NCBI RefSeq assembly: GCF_003491325.1
Contig: NZ_CP022881.1
Span: 558,001 to 622,000, forward strand
Direction: 5' to 3'
From: Staphylococcus sp. M0911
GTDB lineage: Bacteria > Bacillota > Bacilli > Staphylococcales > Staphylococcaceae
Length of the DNA stretch: 64,000 bases
Numbering within the stretch: position 1 is the stretch's first letter; each line of letters starts with the position of its first letter. This document shows positions 36,030 through 45,343 of this stretch, piece after piece. The notes beneath the pieces are model-generated. The model worked only from the letters and a program-made list of their open reading frames with translations, searched no databases and was not told where the DNA came from. The position numbers were made by a program, and so were the translations under genes.

Positions 36030-36990
36030 ATTTTATCCATAAAATGATGATACTTATCCAAAATGTGAGTGCAAAATATATCGTTAAAAGTAATCGGTAT
36101 TGATACATCACGCCTAAAAAGTCTCTAATTAAAGCAATATGGAAGAAATGATAAGGCGTATGACTGCCAACACCATAGGTTGGAATATCTAAATTTTGGG
36201 CTAACTTGAGTGCTCGCAATATATGAAACTGACTTGTGACACATACCATCTTTGGCATATTGTTAAAATATTGAAGAATAATTTCTTTAGAGTATACAAA
36301 GTTTGTGTGTGTATTAGTAGATTGTTGTTCTAATAAAATATTGTCATTAGGGACGCCTTGTTTAATCAAATATCGTTGCATTGCGATTGACTCTGGTATA
36401 GGTTCATCTGGCCCCTGTCCGCCTGATACAAGTAGTTGAGGCTTATGTTCAGAATGATGATAAATTTCAAGTGCACGGTCTAATCGTTCTTTTAACATTG
36501 GTGTCACTTCTTCAGTAAATATACCTGCCCCTAATACAATAATTAAATCAACTGATTGAATGAAATGACGTGAACCAAAGACAGATGACCATATGAGATA
36601 ACAAAGAAATGCATATAATGTTGTAAATCCAATCAAACATAGCCATAATGCAATGCCATTAATAATAAGTAACGGTGAAAAGATAATATAGTAACAAGCA
36701 CTAATAAATAACGTTAAGCGCATGACGCTCAAACCCATTTGTTTAATAAATTGACGACCACGCGGATTAAACAAAATAGCATGGTGTTTAAATAAACAAA
36801 ATGAGATTAAAATAAGCATAAGCACCATCAATTCATATGGAATGCTATACGTAATGAGATGAAATATTAAATTCAAGAAACCTAATATAATAGTAGAAAT
36901 AAATCCTGTCACACTCAAAGTGACGTACTGGTTAATTAATAATGACAAGACAATCATGATGATAAGTAATGTTAAAATCAAAGGAATCAT
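36028..36990 (-). CDS. YdcF/DUF218-family membrane protein
   Basis: 320 residues from the ATG at 36990, which has GAGGTG 8 nt upstream; a longer version from 37056 lacks a ribosome site. Four or five membrane segments (about 1-135) are followed by a DUF218 domain with VLGAGIF, LLVSGGQGPDEPIPES and the conserved TNTHTNFVYS. One more hydrophobic segment ends the protein. The family (YdcF, SanA, ElyC) is linked to cell-envelope synthesis but has no settled reaction. Monocistronic, divergent from tcaR. Confidence 0.8.
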   Translation of the reverse strand: MIPLILTLLIIMIVLSLLINQYVTLSVTGFISTIILGFLNLIFHLITYSIPYELMVLMLILISFCLFKHHAILFNPRGRQFIKQMGLSVMRLTLFISACYYIIFSPLLIINGIALWLCLIGFTTLYAFLCYLIWSSVFGSRHFIQSVDLIIVLGAGIFTEEVTPMLKERLDRALEIYHHSEHKPQLLVSGGQGPDEPIPESIAMQRYLIKQGVPNDNILLEQQSTNTHTNFVYSKEIILQYFNNMPKMVCVTSQFHILRALKLAQNLDIPTYGVGSHTPYHFFHIALIRDFLGVMYQYRLLLTIYFALTFWISIIILWIK

Positions 36991-37171
36991 GCGCGTGCAC
37001 CTCAATATTGTATGTACATATAAATGTAGTTGATAGTAAATAAATAAGCAACTCAAAAGTTATTGTGATAAAACTGTTTTAAAGGTTTCATTTTATAATT
37101 TTTCTTGATATCATTTATAGGATGAAAAATAAATAATTTATATAAATCAACACGGTCTTGAGGATATATAT

Positions 37172-37630
37172 ATGACTAGACAATTAGAAGATCATATCGC
37201 ATTTTTAGAAATGTTTATCAATAATGTAAATACTTTAACTGCTAAATTGTTGAAAGATTTACAAAATGAATACGGCATTTCCGTCGAACAATCCAATGTT
37301 TTAGCAATGCTTAATAATGAATCGATGACAATAAGTCAAATTACAGAAAAACAAGGTGTTAATAAAGCAGCGGTAAGCAGAAGAATTAGTAAATTATTAG
37401 ATGTAGGATTAGTTGTTCTAGAAAAGCCCAATGCTAATATCGATCAAAGGCTAAAGTTTATAACTTTATCTAAAAAAGGCAAGGCCTACATGGAGAAGCG
37501 TAAAACATTGATTAATGATATCGCAATGGATTTTACAAAAGATTTCTCTTCCGAAGATTTAGATCAAGTGAGACATATCTTAGAAGTTATTAATTATCGA
37601 ATGACAAATTACAGCTCTAAATTATCGTAA
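37172..37630 (+). CDS. tcaR: MarR-family regulator TcaR
   Basis: 152 residues. The N-terminal dimer helix ([26 protein letters not shown]) and recognition helix [12 protein letters not shown] (about 68-79), with wing residue DQR, match S. aureus TcaR (151 residues) closely. TcaR controls biofilm (ica), spa and sasF genes and heads the teicoplanin-associated tcaRAB locus; tcaA and tcaB follow here in the same order. TTGAGGATATATAT precedes the ATG. Confidence 0.9.
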   Translation: MTRQLEDHIAFLEMFINNVNTLTAKLLKDLQNEYGISVEQSNVLAMLNNESMTISQITEKQGVNKAAVSRRISKLLDVGLVVLEKPNANIDQRLKFITLSKKGKAYMEKRKTLINDIAMDFTKDFSSEDLDQVRHILEVINYRMTNYSSKLS

Positions 37631-37886
37631 ATATCATTAAATAAACACTATACATAATAGAAGTTTTAGGAATATAATTTGATAATAGATGAGTCATAAG
37701 ACTAAATATGTATGTTGTTGGAAATCATTTAGTTATATAATGAAATTATCTGTAATAATAGAATGTATATTGATTGAATTATTGAAATTAATAATAAATT
37801 AATCGTTTTTAACAATAGATATAAATTGTAGATGGGAAATATTTTTTAAACTGACGAGTGTTTGGAAATTGAGTAGAGGTGATAAG

Positions 37887-39302
37887 ATGAAACAGTGCCC
37901 TCAGTGTGGTGCTTCTGTGGAGAAGGATGCACACACTTGTCAAAATTGTGGCCAGTCAATAAAAAAAGAAACAAAGAATAAAAGTAAGCAAAGTAATAGC
38001 GAACAACATGAAAACAGCACAAATCAATCTTCAAATAAAACGACAAATATAAAGATTAGAAAGATTGTACCAGTTGCGATTATATTTTTTATTATCATCT
38101 TATTGGTCATTTTATTTTTCCTATTAAGAAATTTTAATTCACCTAATGCTCAAACAAAAATTTTAGTCAATGCGATAGACAATGACGATAATCAAAAAGT
38201 GGCTACATTACTCAGTACTAAAGATAATAAGGTAGATCCTGATGAAGCTTCGGCATATATTAAATATATAAAAAAAGAAGTAGGAATAAAAAACTTTATT
38301 AGAGATGTCAGAAATACAGTTGATAAATTAAATAAAAGCCATTCTAGCGTGGCATCTTATATTCAAACAAGGGATGGTCAAGATGTGTTACGCGTGAGTA
38401 AAAATGGGACACGATATCTTATATTTGATAATATGAGTTTCAATGCACCGACAAAACAACCGGTTGTCAAACCGAAAGTAGATACAAAATATGAATTTAA
38501 ATCCGGTGGTAAACGTAAAAAAGTAATTGCAGAAGCGGATAAAACAACGCCATTAGGCCATTATATTCCAGGTAATTATAGTATTGATGCTACTAAAGAA
38601 ACGAAGAATGGTGTGTTTAGTGGGAAACTTGACTTTGATTTTAAAGTTACAAATAGTGAGACCGTCAATGTGACTGAAGATTTTGATGAAGCACATCTCA
38701 ACATTAAATTAAAAGGTGCATCTAAACTTACTGATAAATCAAAAAAAGTGATTATTAATGATCGTACGTTATCATATTCAAATTCTAAAGAGTATGGTCC
38801 ATATCCGAAGAATAAAGATATCACTGTATCTGCTGAAGGTTCAGCTAAAGATAAAACTTTCGAATCAGAAACTAAGACCATTAAAGCTTCAAAACTTAAA
38901 GATAATACGACAATCACATTAGATTTCGATAGTGATGAAATTGATAAATATGTTGCTAAAAAAGAAAAAGAAGAAAATAGTTTGAAAAACAAACTCACTC
39001 AATTTTTTAGTGGGTACTCATTGGCATTAAATTCAGCAATGAATGAAAATAACTTTGATTTAATATCAAGTTACTTTAAGAAAAACACTTCATTATATGA
39101 CACCATGAAACATCAATTAGAGAATAATCAATTAGTATCATTTCAAACAAATCAAGTCATAAGTGCAAGTCAAAGTGGAGATAAAGTGAAAGCGACGATC
39201 CAACAAATAAATGAAAATGGTCAATTGATTAATAAAGATTATGAATTAGAAGAAACATCCAAAGGTAATGATTTTAATTTAATTAAAGAATCTAACGAAT
39301 AA
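37887..39302 (+). CDS. tcaA: TcaA, teicoplanin-resistance-associated membrane protein
   Basis: 471 residues from the ATG at 37887 (AGAGGTGATAAG upstream). An N-terminal zinc ribbon (C4, C7, C18, C21) is followed by a Lys/Ser/Asn-rich linker, one membrane segment (about 60-81) and a large extracytoplasmic region of repeated domains to the end. This is the layout of S. aureus TcaA (460 residues), whose loss raises glycopeptide resistance. The DUF4878-like C-terminal domain is near 360-470. It is preceded by tcaR with a 256-bp gap, so it probably has its own promoter. Confidence 0.9.
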   Translation: MKQCPQCGASVEKDAHTCQNCGQSIKKETKNKSKQSNSEQHENSTNQSSNKTTNIKIRKIVPVAIIFFIIILLVILFFLLRNFNSPNAQTKILVNAIDNDDNQKVATLLSTKDNKVDPDEASAYIKYIKKEVGIKNFIRDVRNTVDKLNKSHSSVASYIQTRDGQDVLRVSKNGTRYLIFDNMSFNAPTKQPVVKPKVDTKYEFKSGGKRKKVIAEADKTTPLGHYIPGNYSIDATKETKNGVFSGKLDFDFKVTNSETVNVTEDFDEAHLNIKLKGASKLTDKSKKVIINDRTLSYSNSKEYGPYPKNKDITVSAEGSAKDKTFESETKTIKASKLKDNTTITLDFDSDEIDKYVAKKEKEENSLKNKLTQFFSGYSLALNSAMNENNFDLISSYFKKNTSLYDTMKHQLENNQLVSFQTNQVISASQSGDKVKATIQQINENGQLINKDYELEETSKGNDFNLIKESNE

Positions 39303-39318
39303 ATAGTAATGATGGGCG

Positions 39319-39370
39319 TAGGACATGTGATCTTATTTTAAATAACGAACACTGACCTGCGTCCTATTTT
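39319..39370 (+). terminator. Weak hairpin between tcaA and tcaB
   Basis: TAGGAC pairs with GTCCTA over a long loop, followed by TTTTT. It may attenuate read-through into tcaB. Confidence 0.4.
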
Positions 39371-39482
39371 TATATGTAGGGAGAAAAATATTCAATTGCA
39401 TAAAATAGAATGTATAGCGTAATATATTGATATATGTAAAAATCTAGCCATTTACTAAATAAATATTAAGGTGGTTTCAGAA

Positions 39483-40688
39483 ATGAATCAGAAGGTACAA
39501 TCGAAAAAGCAATCCCCTATATTTGTAATCATCTTAGGTGCACTTACAGCAATTGGTGCATTATCTATAGATATGTTTTTACCGGGATTACCAGAAATTA
39601 AAAATGACTTCCATACAACAACGTCAAATGCACAACTCACATTATCATTATTTATGATTGGGTTAGCGTTAGGAAACTTATTTGCTGGTCCTATATCAGA
39701 TGCGACCGGAAGAAAGAAACCGTTATGGATATCCATGTTCATTTATACATTAGCAAGTTTAGGTATTGTCTTTGTTACTAATATCGAAGTAATGATTGCG
39801 TTACGCTTTATTCAAGGTGTAACAGGTGGGGCAGCTTCCGTTATTTCAAGAGCTATTGCCAGTGATATGTATAAAGGTAAGGAGTTAACAAAATTTTTAT
39901 CATTACTCATGTTAGTAAACGGTGTTGCACCAGTTATTGCTCCAGCAATTGGTGGTATTATTTTAAGCTTCGCCGTTTGGAGAATGGTATTTATTATATT
40001 AACTGTATTTGGCATATTAATGGTTATTGGTTCTCTAACCAAAGTGCCTGAGTCTTTACAGGAAGATGAAAAAGATAGTAACGGCATTAAAGAAATGTTT
40101 AAAAACTTTAAACATCTATTAGCGACACCTAAATTTGTATTACCAATGTTAATTCAAGGATTTTCATTTATTATGTTATTTACCTATATCTCAGCATCAC
40201 CTTTTATTATTCAAAAAATATATGGCATGTCAGCGTTACAATTTAGTATTATGTTTGCAGCGATTGGCATTACTTTAATTATTTCAAGTCAATTAGTGGG
40301 TGTACTTGTCGATCGAATAGAGAGACGACAATTGTTAAAAATTGTGACATATATTCAAGTACTTGGCGTTGTGATTGTAGCTATGACACTGCTTAATCAT
40401 TTGAGTTTTTGGATATTAGTCATTGGATTTATTGTCTTAGTTGCACCGGTTACAGCAGTCGCAAGTTTAGGCTTTTCAATTGCTATGGATGAAAGTACAA
40501 AAGGGCGAGGCAGTGCTTCCAGTTTATTAGGATTGGTACAATTTCTATTAGGAGGACTTATGTCTTCATTAGTTAATGTCATGGGCGAACATAATGTAAC
40601 ACCTTATGTTGTGATTATTAGTATAACAGCAGTAATTATGATTATTTTACAGACTATTTATACGAGACTACAACGTCGAACATCATAA
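39483..40688 (+). CDS. tcaB: TcaB, Bcr/CflA-family MFS transporter
   Basis: 401 residues with 12 membrane segments. MFS motif A is present (GPISDATGRKK, about 74-84) and the Bcr/CflA opening LGALTAIGALSIDMFLPGLP is clear. The ATG at 39483 has AAGGTGG 8 nt upstream; a GTG 12 nt earlier would sit inside that ribosome site. As third gene of tcaRAB it is a proton-driven exporter of unknown natural substrate. Confidence 0.88.
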   Translation: MNQKVQSKKQSPIFVIILGALTAIGALSIDMFLPGLPEIKNDFHTTTSNAQLTLSLFMIGLALGNLFAGPISDATGRKKPLWISMFIYTLASLGIVFVTNIEVMIALRFIQGVTGGAASVISRAIASDMYKGKELTKFLSLLMLVNGVAPVIAPAIGGIILSFAVWRMVFIILTVFGILMVIGSLTKVPESLQEDEKDSNGIKEMFKNFKHLLATPKFVLPMLIQGFSFIMLFTYISASPFIIQKIYGMSALQFSIMFAAIGITLIISSQLVGVLVDRIERRQLLKIVTYIQVLGVVIVAMTLLNHLSFWILVIGFIVLVAPVTAVASLGFSIAMDESTKGRGSASSLLGLVQFLLGGLMSSLVNVMGEHNVTPYVVIISITAVIMIILQTIYTRLQRRTS

Positions 40689-40714
40689 TTGATTTGAGTA
40701 ACGATACAAAAAAT

Positions 40715-40755
40715 AGCCAGAAAATGAGTTATATATGCTCATTTTCTGGCTTAAT
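40715..40755. terminator. Bidirectional terminator between tcaB and tetR-family gene
   Basis: AGCCAGAAAATGAG and CTCATTTTCTGGCT, a perfect 14-bp stem with a 9-nt loop. Confidence 0.85.
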
Positions 40756-40759
40756 TTGA

Positions 40760-41311
40760 TTATCTTTGTAATTTAATTGTATTTGCTAATAGGTTTTCAG
40801 CAATTACTTCTGGAGACTCTTTGCAACCATTGCGTAACCAATAAAATATGACACCAACTTGTCCACCGATAGAATAGGTGATGAACAATGATTTATTTTG
40901 AATTGAATTTGGATAATCTTCAATCACATTTTCATAAGCAACTTTAGTAGCGTTAAAATATTCCATTGCTAATCCTTTATTAGGATATGTAATAAATATA
41001 GCTCGATAGAATGCTTCTTTACGTTTAATATATTTCGTAACAATTAAAAAGAATTTATATAACTTAGTTTTATCGACACGCACACTTTCAAAGTTGTTAT
41101 ATAAAGACTTGAGTAATTTCAAATATTTAGATAAATGATAATTTTGAATTTGTTCTAATAAATCATATTTATCTTTGTAATGATCATAAAAGGTTGAGCG
41201 GTTAACGCCACTATAAGCACAGATCATTTTAATCGTTATTTCGTCGAATGGATATTCATCTAATAAATCTATCATACTTTGAATAATTTTAAATTTAGCT
41301 CTTCGTTTCAT
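40760..41311 (-). CDS. TetR/AcrR-family regulator of the Emr pump
   Basis: 183 residues. The N-terminal helix-turn-helix (ITIKMICAYSGVNRSTFYDHYKDKYDLL, about 22-49) is TetR-like, with a C-terminal DUF-type effector domain. It is divergent from the EmrA/EmrB-like genes and probably represses them; two candidate dyads lie in the shared promoter. The ribosome site before the ATG is weak. The inducer is unknown. Confidence 0.82.
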   Translation of the reverse strand: MKRRAKFKIIQSMIDLLDEYPFDEITIKMICAYSGVNRSTFYDHYKDKYDLLEQIQNYHLSKYLKLLKSLYNNFESVRVDKTKLYKFFLIVTKYIKRKEAFYRAIFITYPNKGLAMEYFNATKVAYENVIEDYPNSIQNKSLFITYSIGGQVGVIFYWLRNGCKESPEVIAENLLANTIKLQR

Positions 41312-41334
41312 AAGCAGTCATCTTAGTCATCAAT

Positions 41335-41393
41335 CCGACACATTTTTTTAAAGTGTCGGTGTTTTTTTTATCTACATGTATCTATAATAGATA
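41335..41393. promoter_or_regulatory. Emr promoter with two dyads
   Basis: CCGACAC/GTGTCGG (41335-41359, 11-nt spacer) lies upstream, and TATCTATAATAGATA (41379-41393), a perfect 6-3-6 palindrome, straddles a -10 TATAAT (41383). Either may be the TetR operator. The first also resembles a terminator because a T run follows it. Confidence 0.5.
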
Positions 41394-41428
41394 AAGTGAA
41401 TTTTAAAAGCAAATAGGAGGATATATTC

Positions 41429-42076
41429 ATGAAGAAAATGGTATTAATTAATATCATTACTATCATTGTGTTGATTGTTATCGGAGTAGTCGGTTTCTAC
41501 TTCTGGAACAATGCAACGAGCTATGTTAGTACTGATAACGCCAAAGTAGATGGCGAACAAATGAAAATAGCAAGCCCTGCTTCAGGTGAAATTAAATCAC
41601 TTGACGTTAAACAAGGTGAGAAACTTAAAAAAGGCGATAAAGTTGCTGAAGTTGTAGCTCAAGGCGAAGGTGGTCAATCTAAAGAGATGAGCATCAAAAT
41701 GCCTAAAGACGGCACAATCGTTAAAACAGATGGTATGGAAGGTTCAATGGCTCAAGCTGGGAACCCAATCGCTTATGCGTACAATTTAGATGATTTATAT
41801 ATTACTGCTAACGTTGATGAAAAAGACGTTGCTGATATTGAAAAAGGTAATGACGTTGATGTTGATATCGACGGACAAAAAGCAACTGTAAGTGGTAAAG
41901 TCGATCAAATCGGTGATGCTACAGCAGCTAGCTTCTCATTAATGCCTTCATCTAATAGTGATGGTAACTACACTAAAGTATCACAAGTTGTACCAGTTAG
42001 AATTTCTCTAGATTCTGAACCATCTAAAAATGTTGTTCCAGGTATGAACGCTGAAGTCAAAATTCATAAAAATTAA
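41429..42076 (+). CDS. EmrA/HlyD-type membrane-fusion protein
   Basis: 215 residues. One N-terminal membrane helix (5-26) is followed by the NATSYVSTDNAKVDGEQ opening of EmrA proteins and a biotinyl-lipoyl domain split by a short loop instead of the long coiled coil of Gram-negative EmrA. A beta-barrel domain ends VVPGMNAEVKI. It lacks an outer-membrane-reaching hairpin, as expected in a monoderm. TAGGAGG precedes the ATG. The EmrB-like MFS gene follows 12 bp later. Confidence 0.85.
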   Translation: MKKMVLINIITIIVLIVIGVVGFYFWNNATSYVSTDNAKVDGEQMKIASPASGEIKSLDVKQGEKLKKGDKVAEVVAQGEGGQSKEMSIKMPKDGTIVKTDGMEGSMAQAGNPIAYAYNLDDLYITANVDEKDVADIEKGNDVDVDIDGQKATVSGKVDQIGDATAASFSLMPSSNSDGNYTKVSQVVPVRISLDSEPSKNVVPGMNAEVKIHKN

Positions 42077-42088
42077 GGGGGTCATTAA

Positions 42089-44056
42089 ATGACAACGACC
42101 TTCATTATTGTTTATATTTTAATCGCGCTCATACTTCTTGGTTTGATTAATTTCTTCATCGTTAAAAGTAAGAAAAAATCTAAAAACCAAAAAGTGGAAC
42201 AACGCTCAACAAAAGGTTCTGAGAGTCAATCATATCAATCTAAATTTAAAGCAAGTGATTTAGAAAAATCTGAGTCACAAACATCATCTCCAAATGATTT
42301 TAGTTCTACTTCTAATCACATTGAAGATGATAAAAGAAAACATCATTTCGAATCTATAAATGAATCGGATGATTCTATAAAGAATGAACAAGGGACGTTA
42401 CGTCGCTCTGAAGACACTTCTCATAAATCAGATGAGGAGAATGAAGTTGACGAAGTTCACAAACCAATTAACCCTAACTCAGAAGAGGCTAGAGTTAATG
42501 AGAAGATTAAAAATCAACAGTCTGATTTTATCTTCGGTAAAGGTATCACAAGAGGTAAGATTTTAGCGGCAATGTTATTTGGTATGTTTATTGCTATTTT
42601 AAACCAAACTTTATTAAATGTTGCCTTACCTAAAATTAATACTGAATTTAATATTTCTGCATCAACTGGTCAATGGTTAATGACAGGATTTATGTTAGTT
42701 AACGGTATTTTAATACCAATAAGTGCTTTCCTATTTAATAAATATTCTTATAGAAAGCTATTTATTATAGGTTTAGTACTCTTTACATTTGGTTCATTGA
42801 TATGTGCGATTTCAATGAACTTCCCGATAATGATGACAGGACGTGTTTTACAAGCTATCGGTGCTGGTATCTTAATGCCATTAGGTTCTAATGTTATTGT
42901 TACGATTTTCCCTCCAGAAAAACGTGGTGTAGCAATGGGAACAATGGGTATTGCCATGATTTTAGCACCAGCAATCGGACCAACATTATCTGGTTATATT
43001 GTACAAAATTATGACTGGAACTTAATGTTCTACGGTATGTTCTTTATCGGACTTGTTACAATTGCAGTTGGTTTCTTCTGGTTTAGACTGTACCAAAGAA
43101 CAACGAATCCTAAAGCCGATGTACCTGGTATTATTTACAGTACAATTGGGTTCGGCGCTTTATTATATGGTTTCTCTGAAGCTGGTAATAAAGGTTGGGG
43201 TTCAACTGAAATTGTTTCAATGTTTATCATTGGTATTATTTTCATTACCTTATTTGTTATTAGAGAATTAAGAATGAAAGCACCAATGTTAAATTTAGAA
43301 GTTTTAAAATACCCAACATATACACTAACAACAGTGATTAATATGATTGTTATGATGAGTTTATATGGTGGTATGATTCTTTTACCAATCTATTTACAAA
43401 ATCTACGTGGTTTCTCAGCGTTAGATTCAGGTCTATTAATGCTTCCGGGTGCATTAGTAATGGGTGCCTTAGGTCCTATTGCAGGTAAATTACTTGATAC
43501 GATTGGTATTAAACCATTAGCTATTTTTGGTATTGGCGTTATGACATACGCAACTTGGGAATTAACTAAGTTAAATATGGATACACCATACTTATCAATC
43601 ATGGGTATTTATGTTTTACGTTCATTTGGTATGGCATTTATCATGATGCCTATCATGACTGCAGGTATGAACGCATTACCAGCGCGTTTAATTTCTCATG
43701 GTAACGCATTTGTAAATACGATGAGACAATTAGCAGGTTCAATTGGTACCGCCATTCTTGTTACTGTAATGACTACACAAACAACAAATCATGTTGCTGC
43801 ATTTGGTGAAGAATTGGATAAAACAAATCCAATGGTTCAAGACCATATGCGTGAATTAGCACAACAATTTGGTGGCGAACAAGGTGCCATGAAAGTGTTA
43901 TTACAATATGTTAACAAATTAGCTTCTGTAGAAGGTATTAACGATGCATTCATCATTGCAACTATTATAAGTTTAGTAGCACTTATTTTAAGTTTCTTCT
44001 TACAAAGTAAGAAAAAAGCAGATGCATCAGCCGCTAAATCAAGAGCAGAAGACTAA
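42089..44056 (+). CDS. EmrB/QacA-type (DHA2) MFS drug exporter with long hydrophilic N-terminal insert
   Basis: 655 residues, about 130-150 more than typical DHA2 pumps. An extra N-terminal membrane helix (about 3-25) is followed by a very polar Ser/Lys/Glu-rich region (26-150) without evident fold. The 14-segment MFS domain starts at GKILAAMLFGMFIAILNQT (about 155) and has the antiporter motif APAIGPTLSGYI. With the upstream EmrA-like protein it should export lipophilic compounds or fatty acids. AAGGGGGT precedes the ATG. Confidence 0.87.
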   Translation: MTTTFIIVYILIALILLGLINFFIVKSKKKSKNQKVEQRSTKGSESQSYQSKFKASDLEKSESQTSSPNDFSSTSNHIEDDKRKHHFESINESDDSIKNEQGTLRRSEDTSHKSDEENEVDEVHKPINPNSEEARVNEKIKNQQSDFIFGKGITRGKILAAMLFGMFIAILNQTLLNVALPKINTEFNISASTGQWLMTGFMLVNGILIPISAFLFNKYSYRKLFIIGLVLFTFGSLICAISMNFPIMMTGRVLQAIGAGILMPLGSNVIVTIFPPEKRGVAMGTMGIAMILAPAIGPTLSGYIVQNYDWNLMFYGMFFIGLVTIAVGFFWFRLYQRTTNPKADVPGIIYSTIGFGALLYGFSEAGNKGWGSTEIVSMFIIGIIFITLFVIRELRMKAPMLNLEVLKYPTYTLTTVINMIVMMSLYGGMILLPIYLQNLRGFSALDSGLLMLPGALVMGALGPIAGKLLDTIGIKPLAIFGIGVMTYATWELTKLNMDTPYLSIMGIYVLRSFGMAFIMMPIMTAGMNALPARLISHGNAFVNTMRQLAGSIGTAILVTVMTTQTTNHVAAFGEELDKTNPMVQDHMRELAQQFGGEQGAMKVLLQYVNKLASVEGINDAFIIATIISLVALILSFFLQSKKKADASAAKSRAED

Positions 44057-44139
44057 GACAAATTGATTAAGAGATGACTTAATGAATAAAAGTATTAAAT
44101 AGAAGATGATAAAAATTGTGTTGTGGGGGCATGATTTTT

Positions 44140-44179
44140 ATGGGATCGGTATCGACTTCGATATCGATCCCATTTTTTT
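44140..44179 (+). terminator. Terminator of the Emr operon
   Basis: ATGGGATCG pairs with CGATCCCAT around an inner TATCGA/TCGATA stem, then seven T. Confidence 0.88.
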
Positions 44180-44183
44180 AGTC

Positions 44184-44345
44184 AGGCTGGGACATAAATA
44201 TATATTTCAAGTTACATTCATATTTAGGCAGTAGTTGACTGAAATGAAGATATGCTTGTACCAAGCTTTTCATTTCTAGTCAACCTTGCCGGGGTGGGAC
44301 AACGAAATAAATTTTAAGAAAATATTATTTCTGTCCCACTCCCAC
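44184..44345. repeat. Staphylococcal intergenic repeat element with two stem-loops
   Basis: The element starts GGCTGGGACATAAAT and ends TGTCCCACTCCC. The first stem-loop (44234-44284) pairs GTTGACTGAAATGAA with an arm carrying one bulged base. The second (44291-44343) pairs GGGGTGGGACA and GAAATAA with TTATTTC and TGTCCCACTCCC. Such GGGACA...TGTCCC elements are scattered in intergenic regions of staphylococcal genomes. No ORF. Confidence 0.7.
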
Positions 44346-44349
44346 TTAT

Positions 44350-44368
44350 GCCTTAGGAAAACTAAGGC
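44350..44368. repeat. Short perfect hairpin after the repeat element
   Basis: GCCTTAG-GAAAA-CTAAGGC. It directly follows the repeat element, and its role is unknown. The rest of the spacer to 44476 holds only a weak hairpin near 44428-44474 that may end the convergent gene. Confidence 0.5.
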
Positions 44369-44476
44369 GAACAAAAAAGGAAACGAAGTTTGTTATAGTA
44401 GTATTTTAAAGATTTTAAAATAAAAAGTGCTATCGGGGTACACATCTAATCAGATGGCTCCAATGGCACTTTATAA

Positions 44477-45115
44477 TTATTTAATACGAATTCTTCTATT
44501 TCTAAAGAATAAACTAATGATTAACAATCCAATACTGCATGCTAATAAAATTAACGCATTATGGATGGCATCAGCTTCAGTCACAACTTGATCCGGTGAT
44601 ACTGATAAATAATATTGTTTAAATGAATCTGCTATTTTTTCAGCTAAGGTATGAATAATATAACTAAAATACATTGTAATAACTAACATAATAGCCAAGA
44701 ATAACATGTTAATAACTTTTAAAGCACTTCGATTAAAGATAATCGTTAATATAGATAAAATCATACTAATAATACATAAAGCGAAAAAGGCGTAAAAGAC
44801 CAATAATAAGCGGTCAATGGATTGTTGTAGTTGGTCTATATTACCTAAATTGATATTAATATTACCAACTTGAGTTACAGTATCTTGGAAATTTTTAAGT
44901 TGATGGAAATCGATGGTTTGTTTAGCGAATACAATGTTAAAGATTGGTTGATTGTACATGCTATAACCTGTAATTGCTGTTAGTACAAATACGATAAATT
45001 GAATGATCATACTTACCCAAGAGCGTTTTTTCTTACCATATTGTTTACCGCGATGCATTGGTTCATTTTGAAATGCATCATCAAAGTTTTCTAATCTTCT
45101 TTGTTGATTAGTCAT
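44477..45115 (-). CDS. Hypothetical four-segment membrane protein
   Basis: 212 residues. A basic N-terminal cytoplasmic stretch (1-32) is followed by membrane segments at about 33-53, 104-126, 134-156 and 187-206. An extracytoplasmic loop (54-103) contains TVTQVGNININLGNIDQLQQS. I do not recognise a family. AAGGAGG precedes the ATG. It stands alone between the Emr operon and an alpha/beta hydrolase. Confidence 0.7.
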   Translation of the reverse strand: MTNQQRRLENFDDAFQNEPMHRGKQYGKKKRSWVSMIIQFIVFVLTAITGYSMYNQPIFNIVFAKQTIDFHQLKNFQDTVTQVGNININLGNIDQLQQSIDRLLLVFYAFFALCIISMILSILTIIFNRSALKVINMLFLAIMLVITMYFSYIIHTLAEKIADSFKQYYLSVSPDQVVTEADAIHNALILLACSIGLLIISLFFRNRRIRIK

Positions 45116-45343
45116 AATGCTGCCTCCTTGAAAATAGTCATATCTTTATTTATCATTTCCAGTCTTATTTTGTTATAATAATGAATAATCAAAGACAATA
45201 AAAATTAGACAATTTATAAAATGAAATTCATGACTAAATTAAAATATACTTTAAATTATATCCCTTTTTAAGTTACGAATGTAGGTTTTTAATCAAATTG
45301 TTTTTTAATTTTAAAAATTGCAAAGAGGTAGGTTTAGTTATTT

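Noticed and set aside
37172..37630. SarZ or MgrA
   Set aside because: Sequence and the following tcaA and tcaB genes identify TcaR.
44184..44368. CRISPR array or insertion sequence
   Set aside because: No regular repeat-spacer pattern and no transposase; the arms form stem-loops of a known intergenic repeat style.
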